A stretch of 64,000 nucleotides of DNA, taken from NCBI RefSeq assembly GCF_014637795.1, contig NZ_BMFD01000001.1:34508-98507 (forward strand), read 5' to 3'. Source of the DNA: Belliella aquatica (GTDB taxonomy: Bacteria > Bacteroidota > Bacteroidia > Cytophagales > Cyclobacteriaceae). A program made the position numbers and the translations under genes. Of the stretch, positions 42,470 through 51,706 are shown piece by piece; position 1 is the stretch's first letter, and each line of letters opens with the position of its first letter. Under the pieces are notes generated by a model that worked only from the letters and a program-made list of their open reading frames with translations, had not been told where the DNA came from and made no database searches.

Positions 42470-44875
42470 TTAAAATTCTACAATAATCCCAATTGTCGGA
42501 AGCACCGTCCCAGCAGTATTCATCGCAGATCTGATTTGATATCTGTTAGAGTCATTTGGATTGACCCTGATATTTCCATTATTATCTCTACTTGGAATCA
42601 GTTCATCTGGTTGTTGTGCTTTGAAATTGTAGGCATTTTGAATGTCAAAATACCAATTAAGATTCCATTTTTCGAAGAAGTATTTCTTGTCTATTCTCAA
42701 GTCTAATTGATGAAATGATTTGAGTCTGACTCCATTTATATTATTGAAATCCAAGATTCCACCTCCTCTCAAATCCCAATTGCTTCTCAAAGTAGAAGCT
42801 TCGATATCAAATGGTGTATAAGGCGCTCCACCTAAAAATCTCCATCTACCACCGATTTCCCAATTCTTACCAAATCGCTTGCCTGCAGTCATGGTCACAA
42901 TGAACCTGTTGTCCCAAGAAGATGGAATAAATCCGTCCGTATTGGGATTGGTAAACTCACTGCGTACTAGGGTAACTGCTGCGATCCCATAAAAATTATT
43001 GAACAAGCGCTGCTGAGCCAAAAACTCAATCCCATAAGCACGGCCTTCTGAATTGGAGGCTACTGGTTCATTTCCAATGACACCAAAGTCTGCTCCCAAA
43101 TTGGCTAAGGCTATTCCATTTCTAATGGAGGTTGGATAATTATTGTAGTGCTTGTAAAAAGCTTCGATAGTGAATCTTCTGTTTTTCTCAGGCATCACGC
43201 GCTCAATTCCTGTGATCAGTTGACTTGAGCGGATAAATCGAATGTCATTGAGCTGATTGATCAATTCTCCTTCATTATTTCTGAATCCCAAAGCTGTGTA
43301 GGGCGGCTTTTGATAGTAAATCCCTGCATTTGCTGTCCAGAAAAAATTTGGCTTAAATTGGTAGGAAACAGATAACCTTGGGCTGATTTGATTTAAGGGA
43401 TTTTGTGCGGTCACACCAAAATCACTCCCATCCATTCTTACCCCTCCTGATAGCAGTAATCTTTCATCCTGAAAGGTTTTGGTACCAGAGACAAATGCAC
43501 CATAACTATTGAAAAAAGCCTTGTTATTGACACTGATCACTCCACCGTCCTGAGAAAGTGTACTTCTGTCAAAATTATTGATCAAGTATCTAGCAAATTC
43601 ATAATTGACACCATATTTTAAGCTGTAGCCTTTACCAAAAATACTATTTTCTGCTCTAAATTTATTTTCACTTTCTTGTGAAGTATAATCAAAAAGTAGA
43701 TTTGCAGCATCGCTTTCATCGTTGTTGAAATACTTGTAAGCTTGATTATTCAGCATATTTCTACTCAAGATAAAAGTCCAAAAACCATTATCCCTAAAGC
43801 GCTTCAATTTGGCACCTGTCGCATAATTCCATTGAGAAGAAATCGGTAAATTATCCAATCTAAATAGCCTTTCCTCAAGTTCTTCTTCTGTTTCGTTGTT
43901 TGGGACATCAAAGTTCAAAGCAAACTGATCTATCGCCCCAACCCCGATCAACGTTAATTCAGTCTTGTCATTGAATTTTGTGGTTGTCTTAAATTGGAAA
44001 TCATTGAAAGTAGGTAAAAAAGGCAAACCTAATAATCTAAATAAACCTTGCAAATAAGACCTTCTTGCAGAGATCAAATAAGTCGTTTTTTCTCCAAGTG
44101 GCCCCTCATTTGAAATCGTCAACTCACTCGCTCCAACGGTCAGTTGCGTAGCCATTTTATCTCTTCTTCCCTCTTTAAGTTGAAACTCAAAAAAAGAACT
44201 GAGTGAATTCATTCTGTTTGCTGGAAAACCACCTGTAATTACTTCCACATTTTGGATCAGGTTCACATTGAGAATTCCTACGGGACCACCTGAAGAACCC
44301 TGAGTTGCAAAGTGGTTGATTACAGGAACTTCAATTTCGTCGATATAAAATTTATTCTCATTGGGCGCACCTCCACGAATGATAATGTCATTTCTAAAAC
44401 TCGCTGTACTCGCAACCCCTGGAAGTGATTGAATAACTCGGCTGATGTCTCTATTGCCACCTGGATATCTTTCTATTTCATTTGCATTGAGTCTTCGGAC
44501 TGAAAGCGGCGTCTCATCAGATCTTGTGAATTCAGAACTGACTACAACTTCATTCAGGTCAGCTGCTTCTTCCTCTAATTCAAAATCGAGCTGCACAGCT
44601 TTGGCACGAGTGACTTGTACTTCGAATACTGTCTTACTCTTGTAACCAACGAAGCTTGCACGCACATTGTACAGACCTGGCTCAATGTCTTCAAGTCTAT
44701 AGTTACCATTTTCATCTGAAACAGTTCCTATTTCAGAGTCCAAAATAATAATGTTTGCGAAAGGGACAGGTTCATTATTTACCGGATTTTTTATTTTCCC
44801 TTGGATGACACCACCCTGACCAAGTAAGTTGAAAGAAATAAACAAAAAGCTAAATAGCGTAAATAGAAGTCTCAT
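42470..44875 (-). CDS. TonB-dependent receptor with CarboxypepD_reg-like domain
   Basis: An 801-residue outer-membrane receptor. Signal about 1-19, carboxypeptidase-regulatory-like domain about 20-105 (GVIQGKIKNPVNNEPVPFA start), plug about 115-235 with FRNDIIIRGGAPNENKFYIDE, then a barrel ending in GIIVEF. The plug with a Gly-Gly-Ala-Pro-Asn motif is of the FecA/CirA-like Bacteroidota type without SusD. The ligand is unknown. It lies 75 bp past crtW in the same direction, possibly reached by read-through, but a functional link to carotenoids is not evident. Confidence 0.9.
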   Translation of the reverse strand: MRLLFTLFSFLFISFNLLGQGGVIQGKIKNPVNNEPVPFANIIILDSEIGTVSDENGNYRLEDIEPGLYNVRASFVGYKSKTVFEVQVTRAKAVQLDFELEEEAADLNEVVVSSEFTRSDETPLSVRRLNANEIERYPGGNRDISRVIQSLPGVASTASFRNDIIIRGGAPNENKFYIDEIEVPVINHFATQGSSGGPVGILNVNLIQNVEVITGGFPANRMNSLSSFFEFQLKEGRRDKMATQLTVGASELTISNEGPLGEKTTYLISARRSYLQGLFRLLGLPFLPTFNDFQFKTTTKFNDKTELTLIGVGAIDQFALNFDVPNNETEEELEERLFRLDNLPISSQWNYATGAKLKRFRDNGFWTFILSRNMLNNQAYKYFNNDESDAANLLFDYTSQESENKFRAENSIFGKGYSLKYGVNYEFARYLINNFDRSTLSQDGGVISVNNKAFFNSYGAFVSGTKTFQDERLLLSGGVRMDGSDFGVTAQNPLNQISPRLSVSYQFKPNFFWTANAGIYYQKPPYTALGFRNNEGELINQLNDIRFIRSSQLITGIERVMPEKNRRFTIEAFYKHYNNYPTSIRNGIALANLGADFGVIGNEPVASNSEGRAYGIEFLAQQRLFNNFYGIAAVTLVRSEFTNPNTDGFIPSSWDNRFIVTMTAGKRFGKNWEIGGRWRFLGGAPYTPFDIEASTLRSNWDLRGGGILDFNNINGVRLKSFHQLDLRIDKKYFFEKWNLNWYFDIQNAYNFKAQQPDELIPSRDNNGNIRVNPNDSNRYQIRSAMNTAGTVLPTIGIIVEF

Positions 44876-44950
44876 ATCTGATTATTAATAGATACCTAAT
44901 TCAATTTTTGGCAAAAAGGTTTAGCCTTATTCCAATTTTTTTTAGAAAGA

Positions 44951-45655
44951 TTAGCTGTTTGCTTCTTTTACCCGCCAAAGTCTCCACCAAGGTGTCCCTG
45001 GAGAGTCGTGATGTTCGAAATGATAGCCAAAAAAGTAGCAAGACAAAAAGGCCCAAACGTGATTTTTTGTTTGCGTTTTGGAATGATGTACGTTTTCAGA
45101 CTCACCCATGTGTGGTTTGTATGTCCCAAAGTAAAACAACTGCAAAGTCGCCAAAACAGCTGGTAGCATCCAGAAAACAATAAGATTTTCAGTTGGTAGA
45201 AAAAGCTTGAGTATATTGAAAGTAACAGCCATCAGCAAGATTTGCCAGATGGTGACATATTGTTTGATGAAACTGAAATACCAAATAAAGAAATTGCCAG
45301 AGCTGTGATAATCGGGATCTTTGTCGGTCGCAACAAACCTATGGTGCTCATGATGCTTTGGAAATAACTTCCAGTAGAAGTTATAAGAAAAAAGAAGAGC
45401 CGAGAACCAACCAAAGGCATGATTTATTTTTTTATTGCTAGAGACAAGTCCATGCATCGCGTCATGTGAAGTAATAAAAAGACCTGTGTAGAGGTGTGTC
45501 TGAATCAAAATTCCTAGATAAGTCAAAGGATTTCTCCAATTCAAGTTAAAGTTTAAGAGCAATATCAATGACAAAAACCATAAAAAAATAACTATAGAGG
45601 CTATTACAACACCTTTCGGATCAATTTTATTTGTATGGATTGCTTTTATGGACAC
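44951..45655 (-). CDS. crtW: Beta-carotene ketolase
   Basis: A 234-residue membrane di-iron oxygenase that adds the 4-keto group to beta-ionone rings. The start is GTG. Histidine clusters: HDAMH (64-68, in the GLFITSHDAMHG context typical of CrtW), HHEHH (about 100-104), and HFEHHD near 215, with DKDPDYHS between. Last gene of the crtI-crtB-crtY-ispH-crtW operon, 23 bp after ispH. The distinction from CrtZ rests on the first box and length; the true CrtZ is at 51218-51658. In this pathway it should act on the cyclised end of gamma-carotene. Confidence 0.88.
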   Translation of the reverse strand: MSIKAIHTNKIDPKGVVIASIVIFLWFLSLILLLNFNLNWRNPLTYLGILIQTHLYTGLFITSHDAMHGLVSSNKKINHAFGWFSALLFSYNFYWKLFPKHHEHHRFVATDKDPDYHSSGNFFIWYFSFIKQYVTIWQILLMAVTFNILKLFLPTENLIVFWMLPAVLATLQLFYFGTYKPHMGESENVHHSKTQTKNHVWAFLSCYFFGYHFEHHDSPGTPWWRLWRVKEANS

Positions 45656-45678
45656 TAATTAAACCTATTTTGAACCTA

Positions 45679-46524
45679 TTAGAAGTTGATCAATCTCTCT
45701 CTGACCTGCTCCATGAGCCACATTGGAGTTGAAGTTGCCCCGCAAATACCTACCGTATCATTCGGTGAAAACCAAGTGGGACAAACCTGTTCTTGATTAG
45801 AAACAAAATGCGTGTTCGGATTTTTCTCTTTGCAGACATTATATAGAACCTTACCATTGGAAGACTTGGTTCCACTTACAAAAATAATTTTATCAAACTT
45901 CTCTGCGAAAGCTCTCAATTCCTTGTCTCTATTTGAAACTTGTCGACAAATGGTATCATTGGTGTTGACCACGATATCATTTGCTTTCAAAATCTCATTG
46001 ATTTCATAAAATTTGTCCGTACTCTTCGTCGTCTGACTATAAAGTGTGATACTCTTTGGCAAACTAGGGATATCCAATTCCGAAATATCCTGGAAAACAA
46101 CCGCCTTGTTGTTGGTTTGTCCAAGTAAGCCTATCACTTCAGCGTGCCCATGCTTTCCATAGATATAAATAGTCTCGTCTTTATCGAAGGAATTCTTGAT
46201 TCTATTCTGAAGCTTCAAAACTACCGGACAACTCGCATCTATTAGTGTGAGATTATTTTTGATTGATAGCTCGTAAGTAGATGGCGGCTCACCATGAGCT
46301 CTAATCAATACTTTTTCATCTTTCAAGTCCTGAAGCTCTTCATGGTTGATGATTTTCAGGCCTTTTTTAGTCAATCTATTTACTTCTTCATCATTATGTA
46401 CGATATCTCCAAGGCAATATAAATAGCCTTGTTCGTCAAGAATTTCTTCCGCCATTTCTATTGCGTACACTACGCCAAAGCAAAAGCCAGAATGTTGGTC
46501 TATTTGTACTTGAAGATTCATCAT
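45679..46524 (-). CDS. ispH: 4-hydroxy-3-methylbut-2-enyl diphosphate reductase (IspH/LytB)
   Basis: A 281-residue 4Fe-4S enzyme for the last step of the MEP pathway, making IPP and DMAPP. The three cluster cysteines are in GFCFGV (Cys15), DASCPVV (about 98) and TICRQV (about 196), and GTKSSNGKVLY is also typical. Placement inside the carotenoid operon couples precursor supply to pigment demand. It lies 6 bp downstream of crtY. Cytosolic. Confidence 0.96.
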   Translation of the reverse strand: MMNLQVQIDQHSGFCFGVVYAIEMAEEILDEQGYLYCLGDIVHNDEEVNRLTKKGLKIINHEELQDLKDEKVLIRAHGEPPSTYELSIKNNLTLIDASCPVVLKLQNRIKNSFDKDETIYIYGKHGHAEVIGLLGQTNNKAVVFQDISELDIPSLPKSITLYSQTTKSTDKFYEINEILKANDIVVNTNDTICRQVSNRDKELRAFAEKFDKIIFVSGTKSSNGKVLYNVCKEKNPNTHFVSNQEQVCPTWFSPNDTVGICGATSTPMWLMEQVRERLINF

Positions 46525-46530
46525 AGCCTA

Positions 46531-47238
46531 TTAACTTAAAGCGGGTTTAATTGTTTTTTTACTCCTTATCATCTCATAGATGCTTATTGTCATCAATAAT
46601 AAAGTCATGGAATAAACCGTGTCTTCAATAGGAATGGTAAACAATCTGATTGATAAGTTTTCCATATCATTATATTTCACAACCTGCTCTTCTATAAATG
46701 ACCCTGTAAGAATTCCATTCACCAATAAAAAGGGAATTAGTGAAACCAAATACGTTAAATAAAACCTCCCTAGAATCTCAGTTTTAAAAACAATATAATG
46801 TAAGATCAAGACTGCTGAAGCGACTAAGAAATTTACTGATGTGTACCATTTATCCAAATTGAATAGTCCAATTAATAAAAAAAGTACTATTAAAACAAAT
46901 GTAAGTGGCTTTGCTACAGGCGATAATATATCTTTTGGTACAAAATATTTCAAAACCTCATGGATAAACACACACGAAAAAGGAACTGTCAAAAAGAAAA
47001 GCCATTCTTCTAGGGGTAGTTCAAAGAAATAAATCCCTAAAATATATCTAGGATTAAATTCCCATACTCCGATAATAGTAAACCAATGATCCCAAATAAG
47101 AAAAAAAGCTCCTGTTATGATGATAGCCGGAAATAGGGCATACCATTTTTTTGCATATTGGACACGATTTTCAAATGATCTTACTAATGGAAATGAGATC
47201 GTAAGGATATTGAGCAATAAATAAAGATAAGTTTCCAT
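46531..47238 (-). CDS. crtY: Fused lycopene beta-cyclase (CrtYcd type)
   Basis: A 235-residue integral membrane protein with seven or so helices formed from two homologous halves. The first has PLEEWLFF (about 75-82) and the second PIEDTVYS (about 202-209), the paired acidic motifs of the heterodimeric CrtYc/CrtYd and archaeal/fungal-type cyclases. A fused form of this type is known from Algoriphagus. It cyclises lycopene ends to beta-ionone rings; in flexixanthin producers only one end is closed. It lies 3 bp downstream of crtB. Confidence 0.9.
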   Translation of the reverse strand: METYLYLLLNILTISFPLVRSFENRVQYAKKWYALFPAIIITGAFFLIWDHWFTIIGVWEFNPRYILGIYFFELPLEEWLFFLTVPFSCVFIHEVLKYFVPKDILSPVAKPLTFVLIVLFLLIGLFNLDKWYTSVNFLVASAVLILHYIVFKTEILGRFYLTYLVSLIPFLLVNGILTGSFIEEQVVKYNDMENLSIRLFTIPIEDTVYSMTLLLMTISIYEMIRSKKTIKPALS

Positions 47239-47241
47239 CTT

Positions 47242-48084
47242 CTAAGCTAAACCTAATTTCATCCCAAAATATGTCCCCAAGAGTAATGATATTTTTCTGG
47301 AATTGGGAATTCTAATTCTCTCTTGCGTAATCACTTCAGGTGGTAGCGTCTTGATCTTATCAAAGAGTTTTAGATAGTAAAGATAGGCTACTTTCACTCC
47401 CATTTTAGCACCTATAGGAAGATTATTAATTCCTATCAGCGCCTCGTCAAAATCCTTTTGAATGTCTTGCTCAATGGCAATTTTTGTCGTTTTGTCAAAA
47501 GTCAAAAAATCTACCCCTGGAAAATATACTCTCCCTCTTTCTTCATAATCGCTTTTGATGTCTCTCAGAAAATTCACTTTCTGAAATGCGGCGCCAAGTT
47601 TACAAGCAGGCTCCCTTAGTCTTAAATATTCAGATTCATCACCTTCACAAAACACCTTCAAACACATCAAACCCACAACTTCAGCTGATCCATAAATATA
47701 TTCGTGATATTTCGAATCGTTGTAAGTTTTGAAATCCAGATCCATCTCCATGCTATGGAGAAAAGCCTCAATTAGATCCAGGTCTATTTTATATTGATTG
47801 ACAATGATCTGAAAAGCATGAAGCACAGGATTCAGACTGATACCATCTTGAATGGCTTTATAGGTATCTTTTTTGAATAGATCTAATAAAGCTTTTTTAT
47901 CTTGATCATGAAAAGTGTCCACAATTTCGTCCGCATACCTTACAAAACCATAGATGGCGTATATAGGCATGTGGTACTTTTTGTTAAGCGTTTTAATTCC
48001 AAGCGTAAAGCTAGTACTATACCTTTGAGTAATCAACCGACTGCACTCAAAGGTGGTCTGATCAAAGAGGGCTTTTGCATCCAT
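47242..48084 (-). CDS. crtB: Phytoene synthase
   Basis: A 280-residue squalene/phytoene synthase condensing two GGPP to phytoene. Motifs: RYSTSFTLG, then YGFVRYADEIVD (first Asp-rich motif) and GAAFQKVNFLRDIKSDYEERGR (second). The ATG at 48084 is preferred over a TTG at 48099. It is 21 bp downstream of crtI in the operon. Length is normal. Confidence 0.96.
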   Translation of the reverse strand: MDAKALFDQTTFECSRLITQRYSTSFTLGIKTLNKKYHMPIYAIYGFVRYADEIVDTFHDQDKKALLDLFKKDTYKAIQDGISLNPVLHAFQIIVNQYKIDLDLIEAFLHSMEMDLDFKTYNDSKYHEYIYGSAEVVGLMCLKVFCEGDESEYLRLREPACKLGAAFQKVNFLRDIKSDYEERGRVYFPGVDFLTFDKTTKIAIEQDIQKDFDEALIGINNLPIGAKMGVKVAYLYYLKLFDKIKTLPPEVITQERIRIPNSRKISLLLGTYFGMKLGLA

Positions 48085-48105
48085 ACTGATAATATACAAT
48101 TTTAT

Positions 48106-49587
48106 TTACAAATTGTTTTCTTTCATCACCTCTTTGGCGACAACATGCCCTGAAATTAAAGACGGAGGAACACCCGGTCCAGGAACTGTCAGCTGTCCTG
48201 TGTAATATAAATTTTTAACATTTTTGTTTTTCAGCGAAGGCTTTAGAATCGCTGTTTGCAATAAAGTGTTCGCTAATCCATAAGCATTACCCTTGAATGC
48301 ATGATAATCCGACTTAAAGTCGTTGTGTGCATATGAGCGTTTATAAATTACATGACTTCTGATTTCTTGACCAGTCAATTTTTCTAGTCTATCCATGATC
48401 ATGTTATAATACTTTTCTCTCATTTCTTCTGTATCTTCCAAATCAGGCGCGAGGGGAACCAATAAGAATAAATTCTCTTTTCCCTCAGGTGCTACAGTTG
48501 GATCAGTAATCGAAGGAACTGAAGCGTAGAAAAGTGGCTTTTCTGGCCATCTTGGATTGGTATAGATCGCATCTGCGTGTGGACCTAGTGGCTCGTCAAA
48601 GAATAAATTATGATGACGGAGATTGTCGAGTCTTTTGTCAATACCTAGATAAAATAACAAACTACCCGGAGCCATAACACGCTTATCCCAGTATTTGTCA
48701 TCATAGTTGCTATACTTATCCTCTAGGACATGTCTATCGATATGATTGTAATCTGCTCCTGCGATCACCACATCAGCATTGAATACTTTTCCGCTTTTGG
48801 TTTTCACCGATTTTGCGACACCATTTACTATATCAATATGATCTACTTCAGCATCAAAGTGGAACTTCACACCTTTTTCCTTGGCTAAGCTAACCATGCC
48901 TTCTATGATTTTGTGCATTCCACCTTTAGGATACCAAGTACCTAAGGCAATGTCAGCGTAATTCATCAAGGAATATAAGGCCGGAATATTATTAGCTGTC
49001 TCCCCAAGAAACAAAACAGGGAATTCCATCAACCTAATGATCTTGTCTTCTTTGAAAAACTTACGGACATGTTTTGACATGGATTGAAAAATATCCATCC
49101 TCATCATATCCAATAGTAACTTAGGACTAGTAAACTCAAGTAAAGATCGGCTTGGTCTGTAAACCAAATCTTGGATACCTACTTTGTATTTATAGGCAGC
49201 TTGCCTAAGAAATTCATCTAATTTGGGACCTACTCCGGGCTCAATGCTCTCTAACAATGCCCTAAACTCTCCTAGGTTTGCAGGGATATCTACAAAATCC
49301 TTGTCCCCAAAAATCACTGCATAAGATGGGTCTAATCTCAAAAGCTCATAATAGTCTGACGTCTTTTTGCCAAAATGAGCAAAGTAAGTATCAAAAACAT
49401 CAGGCATCCAATACCAACTAGGACCCATATCAAAAACAAAACCCTCGGTTTCGAACTTTCTAGCTCTTCCTCCGGGGGTACTGTTTTTCTCAAGAAGCGT
49501 AACTTGATATCCTTGACATGCAAGGTGTGTGGCAGCAGAAAGGCCAGCAAAGCCAGCCCCTATTACTACGACATTATTTTTTGACAT
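48106..49587 (-). CDS. crtI: Phytoene desaturase
   Basis: A 493-residue FAD-dependent desaturase. The dinucleotide-binding motif is VVVIGAGFAGLSAATHLA (residues 5-22), and the C-terminal YYTGQLTVPGPGVPPSLISG signature is typical of CrtI. It converts phytoene to lycopene in four steps. It begins 4 bp after the sigma-factor stop, so the two are translated from one transcript. A second CrtI-like enzyme, CrtD, expected for 3',4'-desaturation of flexixanthin-type pigments, is not in the window. Confidence 0.95.
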   Translation of the reverse strand: MSKNNVVVIGAGFAGLSAATHLACQGYQVTLLEKNSTPGGRARKFETEGFVFDMGPSWYWMPDVFDTYFAHFGKKTSDYYELLRLDPSYAVIFGDKDFVDIPANLGEFRALLESIEPGVGPKLDEFLRQAAYKYKVGIQDLVYRPSRSLLEFTSPKLLLDMMRMDIFQSMSKHVRKFFKEDKIIRLMEFPVLFLGETANNIPALYSLMNYADIALGTWYPKGGMHKIIEGMVSLAKEKGVKFHFDAEVDHIDIVNGVAKSVKTKSGKVFNADVVIAGADYNHIDRHVLEDKYSNYDDKYWDKRVMAPGSLLFYLGIDKRLDNLRHHNLFFDEPLGPHADAIYTNPRWPEKPLFYASVPSITDPTVAPEGKENLFLLVPLAPDLEDTEEMREKYYNMIMDRLEKLTGQEIRSHVIYKRSYAHNDFKSDYHAFKGNAYGLANTLLQTAILKPSLKNKNVKNLYYTGQLTVPGPGVPPSLISGHVVAKEVMKENNL

Positions 49588-49591
49588 ATTA

Positions 49592-50104
49592 TTAGTTTTT
49601 GTGTCTGTACACGTGAAGATCGTCTTTTAATATTTTACGTGCAATATGTATTCTGTTTTTTACTGTTCCAATTGGAATTTCTAGTTTTTCAGCGATTTCA
49701 TGATATTTGAAACCTCTGTAGTGCATCATGAAAGGAGTTTTGTAAACTTCATCTAAGCTTTCGATAGCTTCGTGAATGTCATCCATTGTAAAATCTCCAT
49801 AAGCACCGTTCTCAACTAGAACGTCACCTGAATTGATGTAATGTAGATTATCTGTAGTGTCTACAAAAGTACCTCTTCTTACCATTCTCTGATAGTTGGT
49901 AATGAAGGTGTTTTTCATAATTGTGTATAACCACGCTTTCAAATTTGTACCTTCTGTAAACTTGTCTTTATTAGTGAACGCCTTAACCATTGTGTCTTGC
50001 ATTAGGTCATTTGCGTCATCCATGTCTCTTGTCAATTTCAAAGCGAAAGGCTTTAAAGAGCTAGAGAGTTTGTTTAATGAGTAACTGAATTCTAGAGTTG
50101 TCAT
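49592..50104 (-). CDS. ECF-type RNA polymerase sigma factor, first gene of the carotenoid operon
   Basis: A 170-residue sigma-70 family ECF factor. Region 2 includes DMDDANDLMQDTMVKAF (about 34-50) and LKAWLYTIMKNTFI; region 4 is YHEIAEKLEIPIGTVKNRIHIARKIL (about 138-163). No anti-sigma gene is adjacent. The ATG at 50104 is preferred over a TTG at 50128 because that TTG lies inside the minus-7 box. By position it should control, or at least be made with, the crt genes, in the way CarQ drives carotenoid genes in Myxococcus; that it recognises these promoters is an inference. Confidence 0.9.
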   Translation of the reverse strand: MTTLEFSYSLNKLSSSLKPFALKLTRDMDDANDLMQDTMVKAFTNKDKFTEGTNLKAWLYTIMKNTFITNYQRMVRRGTFVDTTDNLHYINSGDVLVENGAYGDFTMDDIHEAIESLDEVYKTPFMMHYRGFKYHEIAEKLEIPIGTVKNRIHIARKILKDDLHVYRHKN

Positions 50105-50125
50105 GGCTTTTTCTTTTTGTTGAAT

Positions 50126-50157
50126 CAAATATAGAAATGATTAAACAAACCGCAAAA
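50126..50157 (-). promoter_or_regulatory. Promoter of the sigma-crtI-crtB-crtY-ispH-crtW operon
   Basis: On the minus strand TTTTG (50153-50157) and TATATTTG (50126-50133) are 19 bases apart, a near-perfect housekeeping Bacteroidota promoter. The start of transcription should lie about 15-18 bases before the ATG at 50104. Because it fits the housekeeping consensus, the operon need not be driven by the ECF factor itself; repression by the nearby MerR protein at this site is possible. Confidence 0.7.
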
Positions 50158-50272
50158 CATTTTGTAGAATATTTTTACTTATTTGTTAAACAAAACTCGA
50201 GAAGTAAGTCTAACATTTCTAAATTAAATAAAATAAACCGCCTTTTTGATGTATATACATTGTTTTTAGCAT

Positions 50273-50292
50273 AAAAAAAGGCCCGAAGGCCT
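50273..50292 (-). terminator. Terminator after the merR gene
   Basis: On the minus strand AGGCC-TTCG-GGCCT is followed by T7. It lies 27 bases past the merR stop and upstream of the sigma-operon promoter, so the two carotenoid blocks are separate transcripts. Confidence 0.9.
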
Positions 50293-50318
50293 GTTTAACA
50301 TTTTTAATATTTTGTTCA

Positions 50319-51221
50319 TTATTTTTCTTGAAGCACCTCATCAATTTCCTCAAGATATTCCTTAATGTTTCTGATATAGTTCATCACTTTCACATTTTTA
50401 GGGAATTTTAGGTCTTGACCAAGGATTTGATATCCTGAGAGAATTATTTCTGATTCACTATATGTAGAACATAGATTATCCACATATTCCTGAACCTGTT
50501 CTGATCCAGGAGAGGTTGTGATCACTGTCATCAAATATTCAGGTTTGTGCATTTTGTAGATCAATTCTAGATCAGCACGTGGCGTACTTTGTCCTAAGTA
50601 ATATACCTTATGACCTTTGAGCTTAATCAGGTAAGCTGCAAATAATAAAGATATTTCATGAAGCTCTCCTTCTGGTAGGAATAATAAAAATTTCTTTCCT
50701 CCACCTTTATAAATTTGTCCATCAATGGCTACAATAAGTTTTTGGCGAACCAAATTACTCATAAAGTGCTCCTGCGCAGGATTGATTGCTCCTGTCTGCC
50801 ATAGCACACCAATCTTGGACATAAATGGATAGATGATATTCAACATGGTCTGTTCAAAACCAATTTTGAGGATATTAGTCGTAAGCACTTTATCAAAGCG
50901 CTCCTCATCCATTTCTATCATACAAATAGTCAATGCATGAATTTGATCATCGTGAGTCAAGGTTCTTTCTGAAAGCTTAACCACTTCGGCACGGATCTCA
51001 GGAAGATCCATTTTGGCTATTTTACTTATTTTATAACCATTGTCATTGAGTAAGGCTACATTTAGGATAAGTTTCAGGTCATCATCATCATAAAACCTGA
51101 TATTGGTGTCCGTTCGCTTAGGTGTAAGCAAATTGTAGCGTTGTTCCCAAATTCTCAAAGTATGTGCTTTGATACCGGAAAGCTGTTCTAAATCTTTAAT
51201 TGAATAGGTGCTCACGTTCAT
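50319..51221 (-). CDS. MerR-family regulator with B12-binding domain (CarH/LitR-like photoreceptor)
   Basis: A 300-residue regulator: N-terminal MerR helix-turn-helix (YSIKDLEQLSGIKAHTLRIWEQRY, in parts; about 6-30), then a helical bundle and a Rossmann-like cobalamin domain. The CarH signature Wx9EH is exact (Trp, nine residues, Glu-His, near residue 145), and the lower axial ligand is suggested by GELHEIS near residue 187, where Ser replaces the usual Gly. In CarH, adenosylcobalamin makes a tetramer that represses carotenoid genes in the dark and falls apart in light. It overlaps crtZ by 4 bp. A true photoreceptor role here is inferred. Confidence 0.9.
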   Translation of the reverse strand: MNVSTYSIKDLEQLSGIKAHTLRIWEQRYNLLTPKRTDTNIRFYDDDDLKLILNVALLNDNGYKISKIAKMDLPEIRAEVVKLSERTLTHDDQIHALTICMIEMDEERFDKVLTTNILKIGFEQTMLNIIYPFMSKIGVLWQTGAINPAQEHFMSNLVRQKLIVAIDGQIYKGGGKKFLLFLPEGELHEISLLFAAYLIKLKGHKVYYLGQSTPRADLELIYKMHKPEYLMTVITTSPGSEQVQEYVDNLCSTYSESEIILSGYQILGQDLKFPKNVKVMNYIRNIKEYLEEIDEVLQEK

Positions 51222-51658
51222 TTTGCTCTAAAATATCTTTTTGGTACTACAAACAAACCGAAAGAAACAGCATCATCCTTTTTGTTAGTGGCATGATGTG
51301 CTTGATGCGCTTTGAATATTCCTCTTAAAAAAGAATTTTTTGGTCTATCAAACCATTTAACTCTCCTATGTATCAGTACGTCATGTAAAAAGAAGTAACT
51401 GATCCCGTATAGACTGATGCCTGTCCCCATCCAAAATCTATAATCCAACTGCCCAATACCTCTTATAATAAGTATAACGGCTATACTACCGAATAACAGA
51501 GAAAATAAATCATTCAGCTCGAAGAATGATTTAGATGCCTGGTGATGTGTCTTATGAATGCTCCAAAGTGGACCATGCATAATATATTTATGAATAAACC
51601 ATCCGGAGAATTCCATAGCGGCAAAACCTAGTAATATGTAAAGGATTGCATACATCAT
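51218..51658 (-). CDS. crtZ: Beta-carotene 3-hydroxylase
   Basis: A 146-residue membrane di-iron hydroxylase adding the 3-hydroxyl to beta-ionone rings. Histidine motifs: HKYIMHG, HKTHHQ (about 29-41), LHDVLIHRR and HQAHHATN (about 119-124), and the KSFFELNDLFSL segment is typical of CrtZ. Start could be Met1 or Met2. It is translationally coupled to the merR gene (4-bp overlap). With CrtW it can give 3-hydroxy-4-keto rings. Confidence 0.93.
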   Translation of the reverse strand: MMYAILYILLGFAAMEFSGWFIHKYIMHGPLWSIHKTHHQASKSFFELNDLFSLLFGSIAVILIIRGIGQLDYRFWMGTGISLYGISYFFLHDVLIHRRVKWFDRPKNSFLRGIFKAHQAHHATNKKDDAVSFGLFVVPKRYFRAK

Positions 51659-51706
51659 ACTTGTAACCTTAATTTTTCTATTTTGTTTAACGTTAGCTTA
51701 ACATAC

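Noticed and set aside
46531..47238. Two split genes crtYc and crtYd
   Set aside because: One uninterrupted frame carries both PLEEWLFF and PIEDTVYS motifs, so it is a fusion.
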